From: Herbivorax alkaliphila
GTDB taxonomy: Bacteria > Bacillota > Clostridia > Acetivibrionales > Acetivibrionaceae
NCBI RefSeq assembly: GCF_030848475.1
Contig: NZ_JAVDDS010000006.1
Location: 58,805-122,804 of the forward strand
Direction of reading: 5' to 3'
Length of the DNA stretch: 64,000 nucleotides
Made by a program: the position numbers and the translations under genes. This document shows positions 53,232-62,960 of the stretch, piece after piece. The notes under the pieces are model-generated. The model worked only from the letters and a program-made list of their open reading frames with translations, was not told the DNA's origin and searched no databases. Position 1 is the first letter of the stretch. Every line of letters begins with the position of its first letter.

Positions 53232-53690
53232 ATGGCAAGAACAAAGCAGTTGTATGCAGGTAATGGCGTTGAAGTATCGAAATCATCAATACGTGTCGGT
53301 GATGAAGTTACCCTGTCCTATAATGGACTGTTGGCTCAAAGTGGTGCTGAATCAGTTTATGCACACATTGGTTACGGGGAAAGCTGGGAAGACAAAAAAT
53401 TTATACCTATGGAAAAAAATGAGGATGTTTTTGAAACTAAAATTAAAGTGACTCATCCTGACAGCCTTAACGTTGCTTTTAAAGATAGTAGTGATAATTG
53501 GGATAACAATTCTTTTTCAAACTACTCCTTTAAAGTGACTCAAAAAGCATCAAGAACTTCACAAAAATCAAGTAGTACAGAGAAAAAAGCAACCAGCACC
53601 AAGAAAAGCACTGCGGGAAAAAGCACTGCAGGAAAAACTACAAAAAAGACTACAGCAAAAAAGTCTACTTCAAAAAAGAAAGAAAGCTAA
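53232..53690 (+). CDS. CBM25/53-like starch-binding module with Lys-rich histone-like tail, cytosolic
   Basis: 152 residues. Residues about 8-100 match the CBM25/CBM53 starch-binding pattern: VTLSYNGLLAQSGAESVYAH, GYGESWEDKKFIPM and SLNVAFKDSSDNWDNNSFSN. The last about 50 residues are Lys/Ser/Thr/Ala-rich (STEKKATSTKKSTAGKSTAG, then KTTKKTTAKKSTSKKK), like histone H1 or AlgP tails. There is no signal peptide, so it should be cytosolic. It could bind glycogen granules through the module and nucleic acid or anionic surfaces through the tail; this is inference. The frame opens at GTG 53223, part of AGAGGTGA; ATG 53232 is the start. Confidence 0.75.
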   Translation: MARTKQLYAGNGVEVSKSSIRVGDEVTLSYNGLLAQSGAESVYAHIGYGESWEDKKFIPMEKNEDVFETKIKVTHPDSLNVAFKDSSDNWDNNSFSNYSFKVTQKASRTSQKSSSTEKKATSTKKSTAGKSTAGKTTKKTTAKKSTSKKKES

Positions 53691-53713
53691 GGTTTTTTAG
53701 ACAAAAAGTATAT

Positions 53714-53781
53714 AAAAATCATTAGTATAAAAACAAAAAGGAGGATTAATCCTCTTTTTTGTTTTTATACTAATGATTTTT
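53714..53781. terminator. 68-base near-perfect hairpin, terminator core GAGGATTAATCCTC
   Basis: Arms 53714-53747 and 53748-53781 are complementary over 34 bp with a single G-T mismatch. The core GGATTAATCC followed by a T6 run would terminate transcription of the gene ending at 53690. Arm length is exceptional for a simple terminator. Confidence 0.75.
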
Positions 53782-53860
53782 AAGTTTAGAAATAATAAAC
53801 AGTATCTTCATTAAAAAGTATAATGTATTCATCTTATGTATTGCCTTAAAAACAAAGCAT

Positions 53861-53889
53861 TTGACAATAAATAAATATAGTATTAATAT
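53861..53889 (+). promoter_or_regulatory. SigA promoter of the response regulator gene
   Basis: TTGACA at 53861-53866, 17-base spacer, TAATAT at 53884-53889. Confidence 0.5.
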
Positions 53890-54036
53890 TAATTTATAAA
53901 TGCAAGTCTAATAATTGTGGAAAATGACTGTAATTGTCTTTAATTTAAGGATATATTTGTATAATAGATGACAAATTGCAGTTTTAATCATAATTTATTA
54001 TTTGTCTCTATGGTTTTGACAAAGGAGGACATTAGT

Positions 54037-55671
54037 TTGTTTTGTGTTATGGTGGTCGAAGATGATCTGATATTACGTGAATGGTTTAAAAGCCAAATTA
54101 AATGGGAGGAATATGGCTTTAAACTTGTTTGTGTTGCAAATAATGGGATAGACGCTTTACAAAAATTAAATCAACATGATATAGATCTTGTGATTTCAGA
54201 AATTAGTATGCCTAAAATGGATGGAATAGAGTTGTTAAATACAATCAAAGAATATGATAAAAGTTCTATGCTGATATATTTAAGTGAAAATGAAGATTTT
54301 TCTTATGCAAAACAAGGTCTGCTATTAGGTGCATATGATTATATTTTAAAGCCTTTAGAAAGTGATAAATTAATTAATGTACTTAAAAAAGCTTATGAAA
54401 TTTTAAAAAAAAGGCATTTAGAAAGAGACAAAAACCAAATATTAAAAGAAAAGTTAGAAATGAATCTATCTATATCAAGAGAAAAAATACTATATGATTT
54501 ATTAAGGGGCAAGGAGTCATTTTATAAATTAAATGGTTTGGTTGAAGAATATAATATTAATATTTCAGATAAAATAGTTTTAATAGGCATTATTGAAATA
54601 GGAAGTTTTGATGCTAGCTCTAAAGAACTTATTAAAAGTGGGGAGTTTGGAGAGCTAATTAAGAAAATAAGAGAAATAATACATATTGTTGTAAAAGGAT
54701 TTGATAATTTAGTATGCAATACTATTGATATGGACATAGGTATTATTGGTGTGGTTTTGCAACCCTGTAATGAAATTAAAGACAAAGAATTTGAAGATTT
54801 GTCAAATGATTTTTATGAGACTGTGGCTGAGGAAATCAAAAGAAATCATAATGTAAGGGTAACTGTAGGAATTGGAAGTGTAGTTTCTAGTCTAGATGAG
54901 ATTAGTTTAAGTTATATGGCTGCAAAGTCAGCGTTGCGACATAAGTATATTTTAGGTGGAAACAGGGTTATAAATATAAGTCAATTTGATCAAAATGGTA
55001 ACAAAAGTCTTCTCTACCCTGTTGAAAGAGAAAAATTATTAGCAGAGTATATAATGGCAGGAAATGATAAGGCTTTGAAGCTTGCAGAGAATATATTTGA
55101 TGATATAGAAACAGGAAATCAGGATAACCTTAAGAGAATAGCTTTTACTGCAGGTCAATTAATATTTAACATATCACACTTCATTGATATACATTATGGA
55201 TTTATAAATAAGCTATATGATTTTAGTGTATTTGTTAATATCAATATGTCTGATTTCGATACTAAAGATGAGATAAAGGTTTATTTTATCAAATTTGTTA
55301 CAAGTGTTCTAGAAGTTGTTAAAGAATACAAACCTGCTCAAAGTAATGCACTAATAAAAAAAGCCTGTGAATATGTTTTAGGTCATATAGAACAAGATAT
55401 AACATTGTTATCTATCGCTGAATATTTAAATATAAGCAAAAATTATTTTTGCTCCTTATTTAAACAGGAAACAGGATACAATTTTTTGGAGTATGTGACG
55501 AAAATTAAAATGGAGTGGGCTAAAATGCTTCTAAAAGAGGGAAGCTATAAGACTTATGAGGTAAGTGAAATGTTAGGTTATAGGGAAGCAAGTTATTTTA
55601 GCAGACTTTTTAGAAAATATACAGATCAAAGTCCAGCGGAATATAAAAAAAGTTTTCAAAATCAAAAGTAA
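54037..55671 (+). CDS. YesN/AraC-type response regulator with Glu at the phospho-acceptor site
   Basis: 545 residues from TTG 54037, chosen because AAAGGAGGA lies 8 bases before it and the protein then begins like a receiver (FCVMVVEDD); the longest frame starts 23 codons earlier without a ribosome site. The receiver (about 1-125) has the acidic pair, Ser in IYLSENEDF and Lys in YDYILKPLE, but the acceptor position reads DLVISEISMPKMDG: Glu55 replaces Asp. A middle domain with helical and GGDEF-like-fold features (about 170-390) and two C-terminal AraC HTH motifs (LLSIAEYLNISKNYFCSLFK; VSEMLGYREASYFSRLFRKY) follow. No histidine kinase is adjacent. Such regulators usually control sugar transport genes. 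Confidence 0.87.
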   Translation: MFCVMVVEDDLILREWFKSQIKWEEYGFKLVCVANNGIDALQKLNQHDIDLVISEISMPKMDGIELLNTIKEYDKSSMLIYLSENEDFSYAKQGLLLGAYDYILKPLESDKLINVLKKAYEILKKRHLERDKNQILKEKLEMNLSISREKILYDLLRGKESFYKLNGLVEEYNINISDKIVLIGIIEIGSFDASSKELIKSGEFGELIKKIREIIHIVVKGFDNLVCNTIDMDIGIIGVVLQPCNEIKDKEFEDLSNDFYETVAEEIKRNHNVRVTVGIGSVVSSLDEISLSYMAAKSALRHKYILGGNRVINISQFDQNGNKSLLYPVEREKLLAEYIMAGNDKALKLAENIFDDIETGNQDNLKRIAFTAGQLIFNISHFIDIHYGFINKLYDFSVFVNINMSDFDTKDEIKVYFIKFVTSVLEVVKEYKPAQSNALIKKACEYVLGHIEQDITLLSIAEYLNISKNYFCSLFKQETGYNFLEYVTKIKMEWAKMLLKEGSYKTYEVSEMLGYREASYFSRLFRKYTDQSPAEYKKSFQNQK

Positions 55672-55689
55672 GTAACAGCGTGGTGTACT

Positions 55690-55877
55690 TTAATAATTCA
55701 ACTGGGTTAAAGCATGAATTAATATTTAACAAGCAAAGCAAGCGTTACATATAAATTTATACTTTTAAAACAATAATAACTTAATCAAAAAACAAGTATT
55801 CTGGTGATTTAAACTAAGATGCTTGTTTTTTTGCATAACAAAATAAGCTATCAATTAATTAGGCAATTTTTTTGTTG
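55690..55877. repeat. IS-end repeat R1 (solo remnant)
   Basis: About 190 bases matching R2, R3 and R4: a TCAA-CTGG-like start, AATATTTAACAAGCAAAGC, TTATACTTTTAAAACAATAA, a hairpin (AACAAG...CTTGTTTTTTT) and GCATAACAAAATAAGCTAT. It ends in a decayed version of the transposase 3' end (TTAGGCAATTTTTTTGT). It is more diverged than the other copies. The hairpin also serves as terminator for the response regulator gene. Confidence 0.7.
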
Positions 55878-56072
55878 TCGGTTGCAAAAATTCAATCTGG
55901 CTAAATTACGCACCAATATTTAACAAGCAAAGCGAGTGTAACATACAATTTTATACTTTTAAAACAATAATAACTTAATCAAAAAACAAGCACTTTGGTA
56001 ATTAAAACCAAGGTGCTTGTTTTTTTGCATAACAAAATAAGCTATTGAAAAAGCTGTAACTGTTAGGCAACT
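55878..56072. repeat. IS-end repeat R2, attached to the complete insertion sequence
   Basis: Repeat directly next to the 3' end of the complete transposase gene. It includes the stem CAAGCACTTTGGT / ACCAAGGTGCTTG with T7, and AAGCTATTGAAAAAGCTGTA. R1 and R2 are in tandem, so this insertion landed in or beside an older IS end. Confidence 0.75.
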
Positions 56073-57160
56073 TTTTTGTAGCTGTGATAAAGTCCTCCAA
56101 GAATTGGCTTTGAAACTAATTTAGTATCTTCCACCTTAGTTTCTGGAGGTTTTTCCGATAAAATTGGAGTTTGGCAATTAAGTCCTTGATGTGTTCTGAC
56201 AGGATGGTAATACTCTTTTAAATAATTTTTGAGTAAATACTCCAAATGTTTTTGATTAAATGGAATAATATGATTTAATAACTCAGCTCTCAATATGCCT
56301 ACTGCTCTCTCGCAGATTCCATTTTGTCTGGGTGATTTTATCCCTGTCCTTTTAGCTTTGATATTTGCATTAGATAAAAAATCTCGAAATAACTTTGATG
56401 TAAAAGTAGGATCATTATCATGAATTAAATACTTTGGTGTTTCACCAAAAGGAGTTGCTTCTCTTATTTGTTGTGCTACCCATGCCGATGAAGGATTAGT
56501 TGTAACTGCAAAATGTTCAATCTTCCTTCGGTCATGGCTGATTATAATAAAGACATACAAGACTTTAAAATAAAGAGTTGGAACAGTAAAGAAATCCATA
56601 GCCCAAATTTCCTTCCTATGATTTTTAAGGAATGTTTTCCAAGACTGTTTTTGCTTTTCACTTGGTGGCTTTCTAACTTCTGGTATATACTTAGCAATTG
56701 TATTTGGAGAGGGAGCATCAGTTATATTAAGGTCAACTAATCTTTCGTGTATCTTTTCAGGTGAGAGTAAAGGGTTTTCCTTATGTATACGCTTGATAAG
56801 CTCAATTGTTTTTCTTGAAATTTTAGGTCTTCCACGCTTTTTAGACTTACGCATCCAGTGAAACTTAAAAGCTGTTTTATGCCAGCCAATAACAGTTTCA
56901 GGCTTAACAATAACCAAATCCTCTTTCCATCTTGAATAGAACTTTGAAAGCAAGACCCATAACTGACGGTGGGCAGGTGTAACAGTTGGTTTGGGTATTT
57001 TTTTATCAATTACCTTTTGGTTTAAAAGAGCTACCTGACTTCTAAGAGCTATTATTTCCTCATCTTTTTCTTCCTCAGACATAATTTTTATTAATATAAA
57101 ATCTACTAACGTTTGTAACCATTGTTTCATATATAAAACTACAGCTTTATAATTAGACAC
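56063..57160 (-). CDS. DDE transposase / integrase-core protein of an insertion sequence
   Basis: 365 residues, single-ORF transposase with an N-terminal HTH region (about 60-160; KKRGRPKISRKTIELIKRIH) and an rve integrase core with catalytic D-D-E: WAMDFFTVPT, LIHDNDPTFTS and NGICERAVGILRAELLNH. The C-terminus YHPVRTHQGLNCQTPIL is typical of IS3/IS481-like rve transposases, but I cannot name the family. The start is GTG 57160 behind AAGTGGGGTTGAT. The reading frame is intact and could be active. It separates the response regulator gene from a 5'-truncated RHS gene. Confidence 0.88.
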   Translation of the reverse strand: MSNYKAVVLYMKQWLQTLVDFILIKIMSEEEKDEEIIALRSQVALLNQKVIDKKIPKPTVTPAHRQLWVLLSKFYSRWKEDLVIVKPETVIGWHKTAFKFHWMRKSKKRGRPKISRKTIELIKRIHKENPLLSPEKIHERLVDLNITDAPSPNTIAKYIPEVRKPPSEKQKQSWKTFLKNHRKEIWAMDFFTVPTLYFKVLYVFIIISHDRRKIEHFAVTTNPSSAWVAQQIREATPFGETPKYLIHDNDPTFTSKLFRDFLSNANIKAKRTGIKSPRQNGICERAVGILRAELLNHIIPFNQKHLEYLLKNYLKEYYHPVRTHQGLNCQTPILSEKPPETKVEDTKLVSKPILGGLYHSYKKVA

Positions 57161-57311
57161 TACATCAACCCCACTTTAAAAAGAATTTTTTATATCTGTA
57201 TGTATTCTTTAATTTTAGATAAAGCAAGTATTTATCCTATAGTATATACCTAATTAACTAAACAAACTAATTTGACAAATAATATTTAATATGTAGTTTT
57301 ATATGCTATAA

Positions 57312-60300
57312 AAAGGAATATTCTATTCAAAAACAGCTTATGATTATGACTATTTTAATAACGTGACAAAAAAATGGGTTGGAAGAGGAGCAACAGATTC
57401 TTTTGATCCAAGACAGGGTGGAGAGCTTGTTGAAGAAAATATATACGATGTTTTGGGTGACTTGAAATTTCATACTGATGGAAATGGCAACACAACAAAA
57501 TATAAGTATAATTTATTAGGTCAATTAAAAGAAGTGGAGTATCCAATGGACAGTACAATGGAAATGGACGGTATTTCACCATATAAAGTAAATTATGAAT
57601 ATGATGCTATGAGGAACTTGAAGAAAGAAAGTGACAATTACGATAAAGAGATTCTATATGAATATGATGATGCAGGAAGACTTCAATCTGAAACTGCACA
57701 GAAAAACGATGAAACAGAATCTATAACAGTTGGTACACGATATGATTCAAACGGAAATATAAGGTTTAAAATTGATGGAGAAGGAAATGAGATAGAGTAT
57801 AAGTATGATGAATTAAACAGGCTTAAAGAAATGAAAAGGGTGGTAATAAAGGGCAGCAAAACGATAGAGCATATTGAAGGTTATACATATGACAAAAATG
57901 ATAACCTTTTGACAACTACGGATTCAGTAATAAGAGGTGGAAACACAGCTGAAAGTACTGCGGAAAATGTATATGATGAAATAAATAGACTTATAGAGAA
58001 AAAAGATGCTTATGGAGTGTCAATTGAAAAAATAATATATGATGAAAGTAACCGTCAAATATATTCATATGATGCATTAGATAAGAGAACAGATTATGAA
58101 TATGACAAAAATGATAGACTTATAAAGACAATGTACCCAGAAGTAAATCTTGAAAGAAGTATTGAGAGCAGTGTATATGATTTTGCAGGAAATATAATGA
58201 TTAAAGAAGATGGTAAAAATAATCAGATAACATATGTATATGATGAATTTGACAGACTTGACTATGTAATTGATGCAATAGGGCAAAAGACAAACTATGA
58301 ATATGATTTAAATGGCAATATGATAAAGCAGGAGATGTTTGATGCCAGTGAAAACTTAGTTCTTTCAACAACATATCAATATAATGCATCAGACCTTATG
58401 GCAAAAAAGATAGACCACAATGGAGATGAAAATGACAGAAGAACTTTTGAAGAGTATAAGTATAATGCAAAAGGAGAGCTTCGAAAAAAGACAGGAAGAA
58501 GCAGTCAGCAGAGCATTTCTAATGGTACAGAAGTTTTATATGAATATGATATTCATGGAAGGCTTACAGAAGAGATTGCATCTAAGTCACAACATTCAAC
58601 AGTAATAATATCATATGAATATGATGACAACGGAAACCAAATAAAAATGATAGATGATACAGGAGAGACAACACGCACTTATGATGAATTAAACAGGGTA
58701 ATTAGTAAAAATGTAGGCAATATAAGTGGTGAAGCGTTGTATAAATATGATATACTTGTATTTGACGGAAATGATTATTTAACTGCAGAAGTGAGTGTGG
58801 ACAATAAGGGAAATGAGACAACAAAAGTATATGATAAGGCAGGGAGGTTGAAATATGTAGTAGATGATGAGTTGGCATCAGGTTCATCAATATCTAGTGC
58901 AGATTCTTCAAAATTAACAGAATATGATTATTATGACAATGGAGCAAGAGAAAGTATAAGACATCCTCAATTTACTGAAGGCTCTAATACATATAGGTAT
59001 AGACAGATTTATAATTATCGAAATGATGGGTTATTAAATATACTGATTACTCATAAGATGGAGATAACAGCAAACGGAGAAACGGTTGATTCTCAATTAG
59101 AGAGATTTCAATATTACTATGACAAGGCAGGTAATCAGACTTCAAAATTTGAAATTGTAGATGGAGTAGTTAAGGGTACAACAGATTTTGAATATGATGA
59201 CCTAAACAGATTAGAGAAGGTAACAGAGCCAGAAGGAAGAGAAACTGTATATACATTTGATGCAGCAGGGAATAGAAAAACAGAAACAATAACAGAATCG
59301 GGTACAACAGTTAATAAAATTTATCACTACAATGATAAAAACTGGCTTGAAGAAGTAGAAGTATTAGGAGCAGAAACAATAGAATATGATTACGATGAGG
59401 ATGGAAATCAAACAGAAGTAAGGAAAGTAGAAAACGGCGTTACAGAAGTTATTGCAGAATATCAATATGATCCATTAAACAGACTTATAGAAGCAGTGAC
59501 AGATACAGCTACAGTAACATATGCATACAATGGTGAGGGAAGAAGAGTAGAAAAGAGTACGGGACAAGAGACAACATATTACCTGTATGAGTATGACAAA
59601 GTAGTACTTGAGGTAGATGGAAATGGAAATCAGGTAGCAAGAAACTTATATGGAATTAATCTACTAATGAGAGATGTTGACGGAGATTCTTACTACTATG
59701 TTTATAACGGACATGCAGATGTTACAGCACTAATTAATGCAGATACAGGAGATGTTGAGGCAACCTATTACTATGACCCATTTGGTAATATATTAGAGTC
59801 TACAGGAGATGTGAACAATAATATTAAGTATGCAGGATATCAGTATGATGAAGAGACAGAGCTCTATTATCTAAATGCAAGAATGTATGACCCTAAAGTT
59901 GCAAGGTTCTTGCAGGAGGACACATACAGGGGTGACCCAAATGATCCACTTAGTTTGAATTTATATGCTTATACAGCTAATAATCCGATAAGGTATTATG
60001 ACCCAACAGGACATAGCTATGAATTAAGAACGTATATTTGTGATATAAAAGACTTAGAACTTCAATATCAAAGACAGCAATTTCTAAAGCAACTACGAGA
60101 ATATGAACAGCAAAAAAGTGTTTCTTATAAAAAATATAATCCAGTAACAAGATCTATTCAAAGCTTTAGGCAAATAGGCAGTGGTTTTATTGAAGGAAAT
60201 AGAAAACGATCAAAAAAATGGCTTGATTCACCATATCACTTTATAAACGCATTCGCTTGGGGAATTCCTGAAAACATGGAAGAAGGGTTTAAACAAAGAG

Positions 60301-60977
60301 CTGAAAAACGGAAAGATTCAGTGTATCACTTTTTTAATCATATGACTTGGGGATCAGTCGACACTGTCAAAGGTGCTTTTGCACCAGATGAAAGGTATTC
60401 TGCAGAACATTGGTTAGATACTCTTGGATTTGTTGGGATGGTTTATGGTGGATGGAAAATGAAAGAAAATTTTTCTAGTCATGGTGGAAATTCATTTACA
60501 GGTGATTCAAGAAATCGGGTTTTTAGACAAAGTGATAATTTAGAGTTTAATATGAATTTTGGTGGGGATGGGGTAGTAACTTTGACTGATGCTAGAGTCT
60601 TCCAAATACCTAGTATAGGAGAAGTTTGGGGAAATTTTTCAGGAATGGAGACAATAGTTGGTACCGTTTGTTTTGTTTCTGCTGTAGATGGAGTTTCAAG
60701 TAGCGGAGGAAATTTTCCTAATAATAAGGGAACGGGTAAAGATCGAACATTCAAAGAGTTATTAGATGATATTGATAGTAACCCAAATGATTGGCAAAAG
60801 ACTGGAGAATCAATAGTTGAATCTACTAAAAAAGGTAATAAGGGCGGTAATAGTGTAGAAATAGAATACACTAATGTCAAGACTGGTGAAAAAATATATG
60901 AACATATTTTAAAAGATATAAATGATAACCTTATTGAACAACCTCATTTTAGACCATACCCCAAACAAATAAAATAA
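57312..60977 (+). pseudogene. 5'-truncated RHS/YD-repeat polymorphic toxin with unrecognised C-terminal toxin domain
   Basis: The intact frame runs from just after a stop at 57309-57311; YD-repeat sequence (TAYDYDYFNN) already precedes the first GTG (57363), which has no ribosome site, so the N-terminal part (signal and start of the shell) was lost at the IS junction. About 870 residues of YD repeats (YEYDDAGRLQSETAQKND and many similar) lead to the RHS core end YLNARMYDPKVARFLQEDTY and NPIRYYDPTGHS (about base 60010). The variable tail of about 320 residues has two similar WLDSPYHF / KDSVYHFFNH segments and ends with GNSVEIEYTNVKTGEKIYEH and PHFRPYPK; I do not recognise this toxin. Full-length expression is doubtful. 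Confidence 0.8.
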
Positions 60978-60994
60978 TGGAGGGAGGTATATAT

Positions 60995-61264
60995 ATGAAC
61001 GCAAGAGAAGGAATTTTAGATGCTTTAGTTGATGGAGGAGAGAGTATAGTTCAGATTAAAGAATATCTAGATTATTTGAGCATTAATATAGATAAGGATA
61101 AACTAATTAATGAAATTAAATTACTTTTTAGACAGAGAAAAATAAGAATAGAGTACCCTCCTGAAGTTAAAGATATTACTGAACTAGATTCATTAAAAAT
61201 TGAAGATTATTGGTTTGAATTAACGGAAGAAGGATGGGCAGAATGGAATTTAATTAAATCATAG
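60995..61264 (+). CDS. Probable immunity protein for the RHS C-terminal toxin
   Basis: 89 residues, acidic, soluble, no recognised family (NAREGILDALVDGGESIVQI; KIEDYWFELTEEGWAEWNLI). It begins 18 bases after the RHS stop. ATG 60995 behind AGGGAGGT is the start rather than ATG 60977, which overlaps the RHS stop. Small acidic proteins encoded directly after polymorphic toxins are usually their immunity partners; the assignment rests on position alone. The helix-rich sequence with a winged-helix look (IVQIKEYLDYLSINIDKDKL) could also be a small DNA-binding fold. Confidence 0.6.
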   Translation: MNAREGILDALVDGGESIVQIKEYLDYLSINIDKDKLINEIKLLFRQRKIRIEYPPEVKDITELDSLKIEDYWFELTEEGWAEWNLIKS

Positions 61265-61289
61265 ATTATTAATATTGTTGTGGTGTGTT

Positions 61290-61484
61290 GTAAGTTTCAA
61301 AAACTCAATCTGGCTAAAATATGCACTAATATTTAACAAACAGAACAAACGCTACATACAATTTTATACTTTTAAAACAATAATAACTTAATCAAAGAAC
61401 AGGCACTCTGGTAATTTAAACCAAGGTGCTTGTTTTTTTGCATAACAAAATAAGCTATTGAAAAAGCTGTAACTGTTAGGCAAC
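61290..61484. repeat. IS-end repeat R3, attached to the truncated transposase
   Basis: Highly similar to R2 (ACTCAATCTGGCTAAAATAT; AATATTTAACAAACAGAAC; hairpin with ACCAAGGTGCTTGTTTTTTT; GCTATTGAAAAAGCTGTAAC). It runs straight into the 3' end of the truncated transposase copy. Confidence 0.75.
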
Positions 61485-61995
61485 TTTTTTGTAGCTGTGA
61501 TAAAGTCCTCCAAGAATTGGCTTTGAAACTAATTTAGTATCTTCCACCTTAGTTTCTGGAGGCTTGTCAGATAAAATTGGAGTTTGGCAATTAAGACCTT
61601 GATGTGTCCTGACAGGATGATAATACTCTTTTAAATAATTATTGAGTAAATACTCCAAATGTTTCTGATTAAATGGGATAACATGATTTAATAACTCAGC
61701 TCTCAATATACCTACTACTCTCTCGCAAATTCCATTTTGTCTGGGTGATTTTATTCCTGTCCTTTTAGTCTTTATATTTGCATTTGATAAAAACTCTTGA
61801 AATAACTTTGATGTAAAAGTAGGATTATTATCATGAATTAAATACTTTGGTGTTTCTCTCCTTATTTGTTGTGTTACCCATGCCGAGGATGGGTTAGTAG
61901 TAACTGCAAAGTGTTCAATTTTTCTTCTGTCATGGCTTATTATAATAAAAACATACAACACCTTAAAATAAAGAGTTGGAACAGTAAAAAATCCA
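61476..61995 (-). pseudogene. Truncated second copy of the DDE transposase
   Basis: Carries only the C-terminal about 165 residues, close to the full copy at 56063-57160. A one-base deletion in the ATGGATTT region shifts the frame after the first catalytic Asp, three to four residues (ATPFGE) are deleted, and the homology stops at 61995, where RHS sequence begins. So the copy is dead. The sharp join of transposase and RHS sequence marks a recombination or deletion event. Confidence 0.9.
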
Positions 61996-61996
61996 T

Positions 61997-62918
61997 AAGT
62001 ACTTATGATGAATTAAACAGGGTAGTTAGTAAAAATGTAGGTAATATAAGTGGAGAAGCTCTGTATAAATATGATATACTTGTATTTGACGGAAATGATT
62101 ATTTAACTACTATGTTTATAACGAACATGCAGATGTTACAGCACTAATTGATGCAAGTACAGGAAATGTTGAGGCACCTATTACTATGCCCCAACAGGTT
62201 TTGCACCTGTGTATAGACAACAGGGAATGCCTTCGGATTTATGGGTAAGACATATTAAAAAAAGAAACAATAATGCATCTTCTGACTCAAGTGGATTTAA
62301 ATTATTAAGTAGCGCGAAGGACTTTCAAAAGCTAGAATATGGTAGTGTGATGGACTGGCAAAAGCAAGAATATGAAAGAGCTATAGCGTATTTAAAAGCT
62401 TCTGAAGACGGAAAATCCCTTATTGAAAGACTTGAAGGTTCAGAAGAAGGATTACAATCGTATTTATTAGAGAAATGGACGGCGATTATGATCCAGATAC
62501 AAGAACAATATATTGGAATCCTAAAGCGGGACTTCTTATGACGGGCGGAAGCCTCTTTACCCCAAGGAAGGACAAAAACTGCACCGTTATGAGCCCGGCA
62601 ATGATGTTGGCTCATGAGATGGGACATGCGGTGCAACATTTAGATGGAGAGATTGAAGCTGGAAAAGAATATAGCAAAAGACAAAGGCTTGCCATAGAAG
62701 AGGCTAATTTAGCGAAGTATGAAACTCCTATTGCTAAACAACTTGGAGAACCTACGTGCAGGTCGTATAATAGTCATAGAGGAATTATAAGAATGAACAA
62801 CTCTACGCACTACAGGACTTTACATAGGGGTTATCACGGGTGGGGATATTATACCGTGGACCATAATAATCTATTTTTTAGTGGCATATCAACAATAACA
62901 GCTGATCCAGATAATTAA
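61997..62918 (+). pseudogene. Scrambled RHS remnant fused to a frameshifted metallopeptidase (M91-like) toxin
   Basis: Bases 61997-62105 repeat the RHS segment at 58676-58784 (TYDELNRVVSKNVGNISGEA); then come a jump to the sequence seen at 59695-59775 and a jump to the RHS end (YYAPTG). After PTG follows a toxin: FAPVYRQQGMPSDLWVRHIK ... AIAYLKASEDGKSLIERLEG in one frame and, after a shift near 62447, ITIVFIREMDGDYDPDTRTI, YWNP, and the zinc site MLAHEMGHAVQHLDGE. The AIAYL..S..G..L - D..T..I.W.P - HExGHA order resembles M91/NleD-like zincin effectors. With internal deletions and the frameshift it is a pseudogene unless the shift is a sequence error. Confidence 0.75.
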
Positions 62919-62960
62919 AGAGGATGAAAAAGAATGATTTATTTGGTAGGAGGAATAGAA

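Noticed and set aside
57363..60977. RHS gene as an intact toxin gene starting at GTG 57363
   Set aside because: No ribosome site, YD-repeat sequence continues upstream of the GTG, and the N-terminal region is missing next to an IS.
61866..62147. 93-codon ORF spanning the transposase/RHS join
   Set aside because: It is an antisense read of the transposase fragment running into the RHS remnant; an artefact of the junction.
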